Origin: CAZKWG01 sp964615375
Lineage (GTDB): Bacteria; Myxococcota_A; UBA796; CAZKWG01
NCBI GenBank assembly: GCA_964615375.1
Contig: CAZTOW010000056.1
Coordinates: 1 to 58,983, forward strand
Length of the DNA stretch: 58,983 bases
Reading direction: 5' to 3'
Shown: positions 15,033 through 22,958 of the stretch, one piece after another
Layout of the letters: each line of letters begins with the position of its first letter
Numbering within the stretch: the first letter of the stretch is position 1
Notes under the pieces: generated by a model
The model's database searches: none
What the model saw: the letters and a program-made list of their open reading frames with translations, nothing else
Told to the model about the DNA's origin: nothing
Program-made: the position numbers and the translations under genes

Positions 15033-17665
15033 GCCACACCTCGGGTCTGCCGGGCGTAGCGTTGGAGGCGCGCCAGCCCCTCACGGGTCCGGGTCTCCGG
15101 GGGTACATCCTGCTGCTGCGCGACGCGGTCGCGGGCGAAGGCGTCGCGCTGGCGCTGGAAGAAGGCGCGCTCGTCCGCGTCGATGGCCTCGTGCATGGCC
15201 CGCGTCAATGCGTCCGGCACCCCGGTTCCGCATGGCTCGCGCAGCGCGACAAGGGCCAGGGCGAGCCCGCGACGCCAACGCGGCCGATCCGCGGCCTCAA
15301 AGACGGCCAGGACGTGACGAGCGAGCAGCTCGGGCGACTCAGCCCAGACCTGCTCGAAGACCCAGCGCACGACCCAGTGCTCGTCGGAATAGCGGCTGTC
15401 GTCCGTTGCCTCGATGGTCAGCGGCAGCCGCGCCAGCGCTGCACGTAGGACGGCCGGCACTGCCTCGTCGGCGCAGCGGTCCAGCGCGCGCGCCTCCACA
15501 GGGATGCCCAGCGTCCCGGCCTGCTCCGCGATGAGCGCCTGGGTCGGCCAGCGGTCGCCGAGCGCCGCAAGGATGGCCTCACCGCTGGGCCCGAGCACCT
15601 CGCGGTAGCGCGCGAGGATCGCCGGCTTCAGCACCTCGCCGAAGTCCAGCCCCTCCCAGGTCTTGTCCGCAATACGCGCGGCGAGCCACTCGCCGATCTC
15701 GCGGAGCAGGAAGCCGCGATCTGCGTCTGTCAGGTGCGCCCAGGGCAGCCGAGGGGGCTCCGAGGTAGCGCCAACGCGGCGGTCGAGGGCGACGAGGATC
15801 TCAGATGGCATGACGCCACCGAGGACGACCCGACCCGCGGCCAGCCGCTCCGGCCCCAACGCGGCAGCGTGTTCGGTCAGGAGGTGGAACAGCAGGTTCG
15901 CGACGGGCGGTGCTCCCTGCTCCGCGCGGTGGCGGCGGTCCGTCCAGCGTTCGAGCCCTCGATCGAGCACCGCGTCCACGACCGCGCACGCGCCCAAGGG
16001 CCCAAGATCGTAGGTTCCCGGGTGCCCCAGCATCAACTCCAGCAGCCACGTCCCCTTCAGGTGCTCGCAGGCGAGCAGGCCGTCCCATGTTAGCGGGAGC
16101 AGCAGCGGTTGCCCTGCCAGATCCTCGTCGTTCACGTCTTCCACGGCGGCGACGATCAGCGCCCGCGCCTCGTCAGAGTTGGCCAGCGCCAGCAGGTTCA
16201 GGCGGTGCTTCCAGTGCAGCTCCGGGGTGGGCTCGCGGACCAGGGCGACGATGTGCGGCGCAAGGTCGCTGAAGCGGACCTCTTCCCAGTCAGAGAGCAG
16301 GCATCTCAGGATCGTGAGGCCGGCGGCCCGATCCCCGCGCTCGGCCGCGCGACGCACCACCCGCGTCAGGGGTTCGGGTCGAAGCGCCAACGCTTCCCCA
16401 ATCCGGCGGCTGCCCCAGAGCCAGGGGAACGCGCCCGGTCGCTCCAGGCGCTTGAACCAAAACGGCAGCCCGAGCGCCGCGCCCTGGTCCGCGATCGTCG
16501 TCAGCGTCGAACCTGCCCCCGCCAGGGGGTGTGCGGGGTCGCTGAGGCCGGCGATGATCTCGTCCGCCAGCGCCCCGAGCTCCTGCCCCGCAGGGGTGCC
16601 GATGGCGACGAGGGCTCGCGCCCGGTCTTGGAGCCGAGGGAGCGCGCTTGCGGCGGAGACGAGCTCAGCGGCGTCGCGTAGCCCGTCGAGCCAGCCGCGC
16701 TCAACCACGACGGCGAGCAGCTCAGGAGACGCCCCGGCCAGCGCGCGCACACCAGCGGCCGACGGCGCCTTTCGCTCGGTGCCGATCTGCCAGGCCAGCG
16801 CGCCCGCGAGCTGGGGGTGGCGCGCGACGGCGCTCGCCACCACCCGCGCCGCCTCGTCCGCGTCCTCGGGCAAGCGGACCCGCCGAAGGTCAAGGAACGG
16901 CCATCCCTTCCGGCGACGGGTAAACAGATCATCGTCGTCCTCGGTACGGGGCGCGTCCTCCGCCAGGATCACCCGGGCGGGCAACGGCTCCACGTCGATA
17001 AGCGCGATGAGCTCGGGTCGCGCCTGGAGCAGCTTGCCGAGCCACCCGACCGCCCCCGCCAGTACCCCGTCGCCGGCGACGATCAGGGTCGTCGGATCCG
17101 CGGGGTCTGGCGTCGCCACTTCAAGAAGCGGCGCGAGCACTGCACGAGCGGCGACACGGAGGCTCTCGGGGGAGACGGCCGCGAGGTCTTCGGAGCCCGA
17201 GGGGAGACAGGCAACGGCGCTCAGATCGCGCCCAACCCAGTCCAGGATGTGCGCCCAGACACGCTCCTCCCGGCGCTCCAACCGGAGCCCTGGGAACAGG
17301 AACGCGACCGGCGTGCGCTCAGCCAGCCGCCGGAGGGCCACCTCGTGCTGCTTGTAGGCGTCTCTCGCCTTCCACTGCGGCTCGGGATGAAGACGGGCGC
17401 TCACGCGATGCGCCAGGCGCTGGACGTGCCAGTCGAAGGGCTGCTCGGGGTGCTCACGGTCGATGATGGGCTTCAGCGCCTCGATGATCACGCTCGGTGC
17501 GAGCGCAGGTGTGCGGGATTTGTCGCGCGCCCGTTCGGCACGGAAGGGCTGAAGCTCGGCATCGTCGCCCTGGGCGATGAGGCCCTGGGCGAAGTCGATG
17601 AGGCCATACAGGGGGACACGCGGGAGGTCATCGTGGACCAACGCGAGCTCGTCGCGGTCGTACAT
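15029..17665 (-). CDS. 878-aa predominantly helical protein, function unknown
   Basis: 878 residues from ATG 17665. A longer open frame exists, but the family-like start M-Y-D-R-D-E-L follows a plain 5' region. Residues 1-150 are charged and helical. About 150-330 contain alternating beta/alpha segments such as T-T-L-I-V-A-G-D-G-V and L-I-A-L-I-D-V-E that resemble a Rossmann fold but lack a clear Walker A. From 400 on there are Leu/Ala-rich helix pairs that look like HEAT or ARM-type repeats. It is coupled to the 78-aa gene downstream and is divergent from the GT2-QueC gene (247 bp apart). A large scaffold with a small nucleotide-fold partner is the simplest reading; I do not recognise the pair as a named system. 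Confidence 0.7.
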   Translation of the reverse strand: MYDRDELALVHDDLPRVPLYGLIDFAQGLIAQGDDAELQPFRAERARDKSRTPALAPSVIIEALKPIIDREHPEQPFDWHVQRLAHRVSARLHPEPQWKARDAYKQHEVALRRLAERTPVAFLFPGLRLERREERVWAHILDWVGRDLSAVACLPSGSEDLAAVSPESLRVAARAVLAPLLEVATPDPADPTTLIVAGDGVLAGAVGWLGKLLQARPELIALIDVEPLPARVILAEDAPRTEDDDDLFTRRRKGWPFLDLRRVRLPEDADEAARVVASAVARHPQLAGALAWQIGTERKAPSAAGVRALAGASPELLAVVVERGWLDGLRDAAELVSAASALPRLQDRARALVAIGTPAGQELGALADEIIAGLSDPAHPLAGAGSTLTTIADQGAALGLPFWFKRLERPGAFPWLWGSRRIGEALALRPEPLTRVVRRAAERGDRAAGLTILRCLLSDWEEVRFSDLAPHIVALVREPTPELHWKHRLNLLALANSDEARALIVAAVEDVNDEDLAGQPLLLPLTWDGLLACEHLKGTWLLELMLGHPGTYDLGPLGACAVVDAVLDRGLERWTDRRHRAEQGAPPVANLLFHLLTEHAAALGPERLAAGRVVLGGVMPSEILVALDRRVGATSEPPRLPWAHLTDADRGFLLREIGEWLAARIADKTWEGLDFGEVLKPAILARYREVLGPSGEAILAALGDRWPTQALIAEQAGTLGIPVEARALDRCADEAVPAVLRAALARLPLTIEATDDSRYSDEHWVVRWVFEQVWAESPELLARHVLAVFEAADRPRWRRGLALALVALREPCGTGVPDALTRAMHEAIDADERAFFQRQRDAFARDRVAQQQDVPPETRTREGLARLQRYARQTRGVA

Positions 17666-17912
17666 GGGGCACCTGGTGGGGAGTGAGGCTGAAGGGATCG
17701 GCCTACAAACTGCGACGCATAGCTGCCATGCCTTGCGCGCCGTGCGACCGGCCTGCCGGGAGCAGGTGACCGCGAGTGACTTCTTCTTGATACGCCACAG
17801 CGCGGATTCGCGCAAGGGTCACGGACGCGCTTCGGCGAAAAGGGGCGATGGAGTGATAGATCCGGGTCGGGAGCGATGATGCGCCCGCTGTTCTGCCCGC
17901 TCGGAGGTTCGG

Positions 17913-18659
17913 GTGCCCGCCCCAGTCGCCGTCCTGATCGCCACCTGCGACCGAGAGGATCGCCTGCTCCATGGCGCCGTGCCCTCGGCGCTGCGCCAGA
18001 TTGTGCCGCCCGCCGGGCTGCTCGTGGTTGACGACGGGCGAGGGCTCTCCGCAGCGACACGCCGAGCCCTCGAAGAGCTGGCCGCGGCCTATGCCGTACC
18101 GCTCGCGCTCCTTCAGAACGGGCGCCATAAGGGCGCGGCGGGCGTCTGGAACACCGGGCTGGCGCACCTGGCGGCGCACTTCGGCGTCGCCGAGCACCGG
18201 CAGGTGGACATCGATCCGCGCGCCTTTGGCGGTGCCATCCTCACCGGCGGGGACCGCGCCCATGGCAGCGAGGGCGCCCCGAGCACTTACGTGCCGGCTC
18301 GCAACGTCCTGTTCCTGAGCTACGCCCTGGCCTGGAGCGAGGTGCTTGGCGCGAGCGACCTCTTCATCGGCGCCAACGCTGACGACGCGGTGGGCTACCC
18401 CGACTGCCGAGCGGAGATCCTGTGCGCCTTCGAGCGCATGGCGGACCTGGGCACCCACGCCGGACGGGCGGGGCGGCAGCGGCTACAGATCCGCGCGCCG
18501 CTCCTGGAGCTGCGCAAGCCCGAGGTGGTCGCGCTGGCCCAATCCCTCGGGGTGCCGCTGGAGCTGACCGGGAGCTGCTACTTCCCGACCGAGGCCGGCG
18601 CGCCATGCGGGGGCTGCGATGCCTGTCGGCTGCGGCACAGGGCCCTGGGCCGGTCGTAG
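17913..18659 (+). CDS. GT2-like/QueC C-terminal chimera without PP-loop
   Basis: 248 residues from GTG 17913 with GGAGG at 17903. Residues 3-88 look like the nucleotide-sugar half of a family-2 glycosyltransferase (V-A-V-L-I-A-T-C-D-R, L-L-V-V-D-D-G-R, A-A-G-V-W-N-T-G-L). From about residue 90 it matches the C-terminal two-thirds of QueC, the 7-cyano-7-deazaguanine synthase: F-V/Y-V-P-A-R-N-V-L-F-L, I-G-A-N-A-D-D-A-V-G-Y-P-D-C-R and a four-Cys zinc site at 222-240 (C-Y...C-G-G-C-D-A-C). The S-G-G-x-D-S PP-loop that binds ATP in QueC is absent. Either a true two-domain enzyme acting on a deazapurine with a sugar nucleotide, or a deletion fusion of two genes. The strong ribosome site and open frame favour a functional gene. 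Confidence 0.7.
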   Translation: MPAPVAVLIATCDREDRLLHGAVPSALRQIVPPAGLLVVDDGRGLSAATRRALEELAAAYAVPLALLQNGRHKGAAGVWNTGLAHLAAHFGVAEHRQVDIDPRAFGGAILTGGDRAHGSEGAPSTYVPARNVLFLSYALAWSEVLGASDLFIGANADDAVGYPDCRAEILCAFERMADLGTHAGRAGRQRLQIRAPLLELRKPEVVALAQSLGVPLELTGSCYFPTEAGAPCGGCDACRLRHRALGRS

Positions 18660-18935
18660 GCGACCACCTGGGAGGCGCCACCGCCGTGTCGGGGGCGTCG
18701 CGCAGCACCCTGGGGTCAAGATGCCCCCCCCCGCAGCGACGCCGTCGGAGGTACATAGAAAAAAGTTCGTTCTGAACATTATAGCAGATACGACCCCCTC
18801 CTGGCATGGGTCATGTCGATGAGACACGTTGGTGCGACTCCGGTGAACGGAGCTTCATTCGGCGAAGGGCGTCTTGACGGCGCACCGATCTCTGGAAAAG
18901 GGTAGGTCATCGCTGCTGACCATGCGCTGCCCGCT

Positions 18936-19514
18936 GTGGCCAGGGTTGGGGAGGTGTGTTTGCCGGAAGCTGGACGAGTTGGGGACATCGCGTGGGTGTC
19001 GGCCGATAGTCATGGCCACGACTGCTGCTCGCACTCCGCGCAGGGGCCGGCTGTGGCCGGGTCGCCAGACTGCTTCATCAACGGGATGCCGGCGCTGAGG
19101 GTTGGGGATCCGGGCACACACTCGGCGTGCTGTGGGTCTAACTCGTGGAGGGCGGCTACGGGGGCGCCAGGGGTGTTCATCAACGACATACCTGCACACC
19201 GTGTTCAGGACTCTACCATCCACTGCGGTGGGACAGGAGCCCTAGTCATAGGTAGTCCGAACGTGATCATTGGTAACTACGGTGGTCCGACAAAATTTGA
19301 TTCTGGACGGCCCCCGCTACCGTCCAACACGCCTTACATTGGCGGCTTCCTGCTTGTATATGAGGGTACGGATACACCAGTAGTGGGAAGGCGATATGTT
19401 ATCTATCGCGAAGACGGGACGTCATTTGAGGGGGTCACCAATGAACGAGGTCGTACGGTTGTAATCGAGACAGAAAAATCAGAACAAATTCGCGTCGAAG
19501 TATTGGAGGACTAG
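18936..19514 (+). CDS. PAAR-domain spike protein
   Basis: 192 residues starting at GTG 18936; the frame is closed just upstream. The N-terminal ~115 residues form a PAAR domain: short beta strands with H-G-H-D-C-C-S-H, G-S-P-D-C-F-I-N-G-M-P-A, G-D-P-G-T-H and I-G-S-P-N-V-I-I-G. PAAR proteins cap the VgrG spike of type VI secretion or related contractile injection systems and carry or recruit effectors. The C-terminal ~60 residues (Y-R-E-D-G-T-S-F-E-G-V-T-N-E-R-G-R-T) resemble the small beta domain often found at the end of spike proteins. The effector-like gene starts 3 bp downstream. An AT-rich stretch at 18750-18800 probably holds the promoter. Confidence 0.85.
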   Translation: MARVGEVCLPEAGRVGDIAWVSADSHGHDCCSHSAQGPAVAGSPDCFINGMPALRVGDPGTHSACCGSNSWRAATGAPGVFINDIPAHRVQDSTIHCGGTGALVIGSPNVIIGNYGGPTKFDSGRPPLPSNTPYIGGFLLVYEGTDTPVVGRRYVIYREDGTSFEGVTNERGRTVVIETEKSEQIRVEVLED

Positions 19515-19517
19515 CCC

Positions 19518-20348
19518 ATGTCTCCGCCCCCGCGCCCTTCTGGAATTGCGCAGACCATCGGTACTCTGAAGGCAACTGTAGTGCCCGTCCCTCCCGTAGG
19601 TGCAGTCATCATCCATGGGTATGGTGCTGAATTGGGCGACTTTGCGGTCTTTGCTGAGCATCTCAAGAACGACCTCGCCAAAACGTACCTTCCGAAACAT
19701 ATTTTCATACAGCACATCGAAGAGAAGCAGATCTTCTTGGACTACCTGAAGGCCAACGCCTTTGGTGTTCAGATTCGGGAGTTGCACGTGTTCTCACATT
19801 CTTACGGTGCGGCATTGGCATTGGGCTATCACAGCGTAGAGTCGCAGACGAGGAGGAGCGACATGTATGCCCGGTCAATCGGTATGGGTAGGGACGCCAC
19901 CTACGACGAAGTCATATCCACAGAGAAGGGCAATCTTTTTACGGACGATTTGCTTAACATCCCCGACCCAACACCATATCGGGCCTTCCTGGACAAGAGT
20001 AGCAAGACATTTATCAAACTTTGGGGGTGCCTCGCTGGAGTTGACGGCTGGGAATTCAGTGATGATTATGAAGACTCGTCCGGCCGGTGGGTGACACCTC
20101 CCCACAGGTATTGGAGGATGCTAAATACTCGCCATTTTCCAAAACGGGCAATCGCAAGGGAAATTGCACGCTTCTTTGGTGTGAAGGTCAAGGCCGCAAA
20201 GACCGGGTCGCACGTCGAGGTGTTCGACCGCGGGCATTGGATTTCGACTTCTAAGTATAAGAAGTTGCATGGGCGAGCTCCGTCTGGGGTCCTGAAGCAC
20301 AGGCTACACCCTGACGAAGGTGACTATGAGGACTTCATTGAGCCATAG
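19518..20348 (+). CDS. alpha/beta-hydrolase (lipase-like) effector downstream of PAAR
   Basis: 276 residues with GGAGG before ATG 19518. The fold is alpha/beta-hydrolase: V-G-A-V-I-I-H-G-Y-G (oxyanion strand) and a nucleophile elbow V-F-S-H-S-Y-G-A-A-L-A-L-G-Y, where the usual first Gly of G-x-S-x-G is Ser. A C-terminal G-H-W-I could supply the catalytic His. Position directly after a PAAR gene suggests a secreted phospholipase-like toxin. Base composition is more AT-rich than the flanks. No clear immunity gene follows: the next gene belongs to a duplicated operon. Confidence 0.7.
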   Translation: MSPPPRPSGIAQTIGTLKATVVPVPPVGAVIIHGYGAELGDFAVFAEHLKNDLAKTYLPKHIFIQHIEEKQIFLDYLKANAFGVQIRELHVFSHSYGAALALGYHSVESQTRRSDMYARSIGMGRDATYDEVISTEKGNLFTDDLLNIPDPTPYRAFLDKSSKTFIKLWGCLAGVDGWEFSDDYEDSSGRWVTPPHRYWRMLNTRHFPKRAIAREIARFFGVKVKAAKTGSHVEVFDRGHWISTSKYKKLHGRAPSGVLKHRLHPDEGDYEDFIEP

Positions 20349-20382
20349 AGTGGTACATGGAGCACAAGTTGCGCAATGTTCT

Positions 20383-21291
20383 ATGCAAGACGTCTTGTCA
20401 GATTCCAAGGGGTCCGGCTTGTTATCCCGTGTGCGCCATCTGGTGCCCCTCTCAGCCTTCGGTGCATTGTGCTGCGTCTCTACTGACCTGCTGGCCTGCC
20501 CCGCCACCCCCAGCATGATGACCGGCTGGTCCCGCACCGCCGAAGCCGACTTCGTCGACCTCGACTCCACCGCCTTCGCCCGCTCACGCGCGACCATGCT
20601 CGACGCGGCCTCCTGCCTCGACAGTCCCCCTATCCCCGCCGACGCCGCCGGCGTCCATCGCGTCGAGGCCCTCGCCGCATTCCTGGCCGACGACGAGGAC
20701 GCCACGCGCAGATCCTTCCACGCCATGCTGGAGGTGGACCCGAGCGCCGGGCTCCCCGCCGAGATCGCCCTGCCTGGTCACCGCCTCAGCGCGCTGCTCC
20801 AGGAGGCTCAGGCGCTCCCTGCGTCGCCGCGAGCCCCGCTCGTGATCAGCGCGCCGTGCACGCTCTCTGTGGACGGCGTCCCCTCCAATACACGCCCGGC
20901 CGATCGACCTGCGCTGATCGTGGTCCAGGACGCCCACCAGCACACGCTTTGGAGCGGGCTGCTGCCCCCGGAGGGGACGCTCGTGCTCGCGTGCCCCGAC
21001 GCGACCGCCGCCAACAGCCGCCGCCGCGTCTGGCCCCTGTGGGTCGCCACCGGCGGTGCGGTCATCGCCGCCGGCGGGCTCTGGACGGCGACGGCTTTCG
21101 CAAACCTCCATCTCACCACCGATGGCGAGCTCATCGTGCAGGACATCCCTGAAGAGGATCTCGGCCACGGCGCCGCCGAGATCTCGGACCTGTTTGACCG
21201 TCGGGACCGCCTCAACGCCGGCGCGGTGGCGACGACTGGCATGGCCCTCGGCCTTGGCGCGCTGTCGGTGGGGGTCACGATCGCATGGTGA
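20383..21291 (+). CDS. membrane protein, first gene of kinase/MopE operon copy 1
   Basis: About 302 residues from ATG 20383; by alignment with its paralogue at 25287 the true start may be GTG 20431. An N-terminal signal-like segment is followed by P-A-T-P-S-M-M-T-G, a helical pair region with H-R-V-E-A-L-A-A-F, a beta part with W-S-G-L-L-P-P, one transmembrane helix (about W-V-A-T-G-G-A-V-I-A-A-G-G) and a hydrophobic C terminus. No known family. The kinase start overlaps its last 7 bases (ATGGTGA). It probably forms an envelope complex with the kinase and the lipoprotein. Confidence 0.7.
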   Translation: MQDVLSDSKGSGLLSRVRHLVPLSAFGALCCVSTDLLACPATPSMMTGWSRTAEADFVDLDSTAFARSRATMLDAASCLDSPPIPADAAGVHRVEALAAFLADDEDATRRSFHAMLEVDPSAGLPAEIALPGHRLSALLQEAQALPASPRAPLVISAPCTLSVDGVPSNTRPADRPALIVVQDAHQHTLWSGLLPPEGTLVLACPDATAANSRRRVWPLWVATGGAVIAAGGLWTATAFANLHLTTDGELIVQDIPEEDLGHGAAEISDLFDRRDRLNAGAVATTGMALGLGALSVGVTIAW

Positions 21292-22958
21292 CCGAGCACC
21301 GCAGCTACGAGCTCCTGCAGGTCGTCGGTCGCGGCGGCTTCGGCACGGTCTACCGCGCCCGCTTCACCGGAGAGGGGGGCTTCTCGAAGGAGGTCGCGCT
21401 CAAGCTCCTGAACGCCGACATGGAGGGGGTGGCGGAGGTCGCAAGCCGCCTGCGCGACGAGGCCCGGATGCTGGGCCTGCTGCGCCACCGGGCTATCGTC
21501 CAGGTGGACCGGCTGACGCAGATCGACGGCCGGTGGGCCGTGGTGATGGAGTACGTCGAGGGGCACAGCCTCACGCGCCTGCTCCGCCTGGGGCCTGTGC
21601 CGCCGACGGTGGCGCTGGAGATCGCTGCGGAGGTCGCGGGCGCCCTGGACACCGCGTTTACCCGGCTCAGCCCGCAGGGAGCGGCGCTCTGCGTGATCCA
21701 CCGCGACATCAAGCCGTCAAACATCCAGATCACCGCGCAGGGCGAGGTCAAGGTGCTCGACTTCGGGATCGCCCGCGCCGAGTTCGACGCGCGCGAGTCC
21801 CAGACGCGCTCGCTGGCCTTCGGCACTCCCGAGTACATGTCCCCTGAGCGGCTGGACATGGCCCACGACGGACCTGAGGGCGACGTCTACGCGCTCGGGG
21901 GCGTGCTGTTCGAGCTCCTGGCGGGCGCACCGCTTGGGCGCACGTCCGCACGCCGGGATCGGCATGAGACACGCCTGCTCCAGGCGCTGGAGCTCCTCGG
22001 AGATCTCCCCGGCGTCGACCAGGACCTCGTCGAGCTGGTGGGCACCCTGCTGGCGTGGGCGCCGCAGGATCGGCCCTCGGCGTGCGAGGTCGAGCGCCGT
22101 TGCATCGCCCTTCGGAGCGAGCTGAAGGGAGAGCCGCTGCGCTTCTGGGCCGCGAGGACGCTCCCGGCCATTGATGTCGAGGCGGGGGTGATCGGAACTT
22201 CCGGGACGGGCGTCGCCGAGGATCTGACGGGCTCGATCCTGGTCGAGCGCCCGGAGGCCCCAGCGACTGGTGGCAATGAGACCCGATGGGAGCCCAGCCC
22301 GGTCACGCCTGGAGCGTCGCCGCGGCGACGGGTCACGCCGATGCCGATGCCGACGCCGACCCAGACCCGGAGCGCGCCAGCGGAGCGTGGAGACAGGCGC
22401 CCAACGAGCAGCAGACGCCGGATCATGGCGTTGGGACTCCTCGCCCTGGCAGTAGCATTCTCGGTCTCAGTGGCCGGGCTCCTGGCCTGGGCAGGCTGGC
22501 GAGACGCACCCGATACCTCCTCTACGGCCAAGGTCGCGCCGGGAAGTGAGGCCGAGGATCGGCCGGAGTCAGCACCCGTCCCCATCGAGCCGGTTCCCAG
22601 CCCACAGCCGCCTCCCGCACCCACCGAAGTGACGCCCCCGCCGCAACCCCCGCCCGTTGCCCCCTCGTCGTCGGAGGCTACCGGCCGGCGACGGTCGCCT
22701 GCCCCGGCACCTGAGCCCCCGCGCGTGTTGGTGCGGCTCACGGGTGACCTCACGCACCTGCGTCTGGTCGGCGGGCATGGAGAAACCTCCTACGAGATCA
22801 ACGGCGAGGGCCGCATACCCAGCGGCACCTACGATGTCTTGGCCTATGTCGGTGAACCACAGGGCTGGATCGCGCTCAACACCGTGCCCCTCCCGGAGGG
22901 CGACCAGGTGGTGTTGCGCTGCATGCTGGCCTTCAAGATGTGCCGGGAGATCCCATGA
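21285..22958 (+). CDS. Hanks-type Ser/Thr protein kinase, transmembrane (copy 1)
   Basis: 557 residues. The kinase domain has G-R-G-G-F-G-T-V-Y (16-24), V-A-L-K, catalytic H-R-D-I-K-P-S-N from residue 140, D-F-G at 159 and an A-P-E-like S-P-E-R. All catalytic residues are present, so it should be active. A Pro/Thr-rich linker leads to one transmembrane helix at about 382-405, a second Pro-rich stretch outside, and a C-terminal beta domain with T-S-Y-E-I-N-G-E-G-R-I-P-S-G-T-Y. The outer domain is probably a sensor for the co-encoded lipoprotein. Overlaps its neighbours on both sides. Confidence 0.92.
   Translation: MVTEHRSYELLQVVGRGGFGTVYRARFTGEGGFSKEVALKLLNADMEGVAEVASRLRDEARMLGLLRHRAIVQVDRLTQIDGRWAVVMEYVEGHSLTRLLRLGPVPPTVALEIAAEVAGALDTAFTRLSPQGAALCVIHRDIKPSNIQITAQGEVKVLDFGIARAEFDARESQTRSLAFGTPEYMSPERLDMAHDGPEGDVYALGGVLFELLAGAPLGRTSARRDRHETRLLQALELLGDLPGVDQDLVELVGTLLAWAPQDRPSACEVERRCIALRSELKGEPLRFWAARTLPAIDVEAGVIGTSGTGVAEDLTGSILVERPEAPATGGNETRWEPSPVTPGASPRRRVTPMPMPTPTQTRSAPAERGDRRPTSSRRRIMALGLLALAVAFSVSVAGLLAWAGWRDAPDTSSTAKVAPGSEAEDRPESAPVPIEPVPSPQPPPAPTEVTPPPQPPPVAPSSSEATGRRRSPAPAPEPPRVLVRLTGDLTHLRLVGGHGETSYEINGEGRIPSGTYDVLAYVGEPQGWIALNTVPLPEGDQVVLRCMLAFKMCREIP

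Noticed and set aside
17703..18458. Minus-strand frames across the GT2-QueC gene
   Set aside because: They overlap a plus-strand gene with GGAGG, GTG start and QueC motifs; no domain in the antisense frames.
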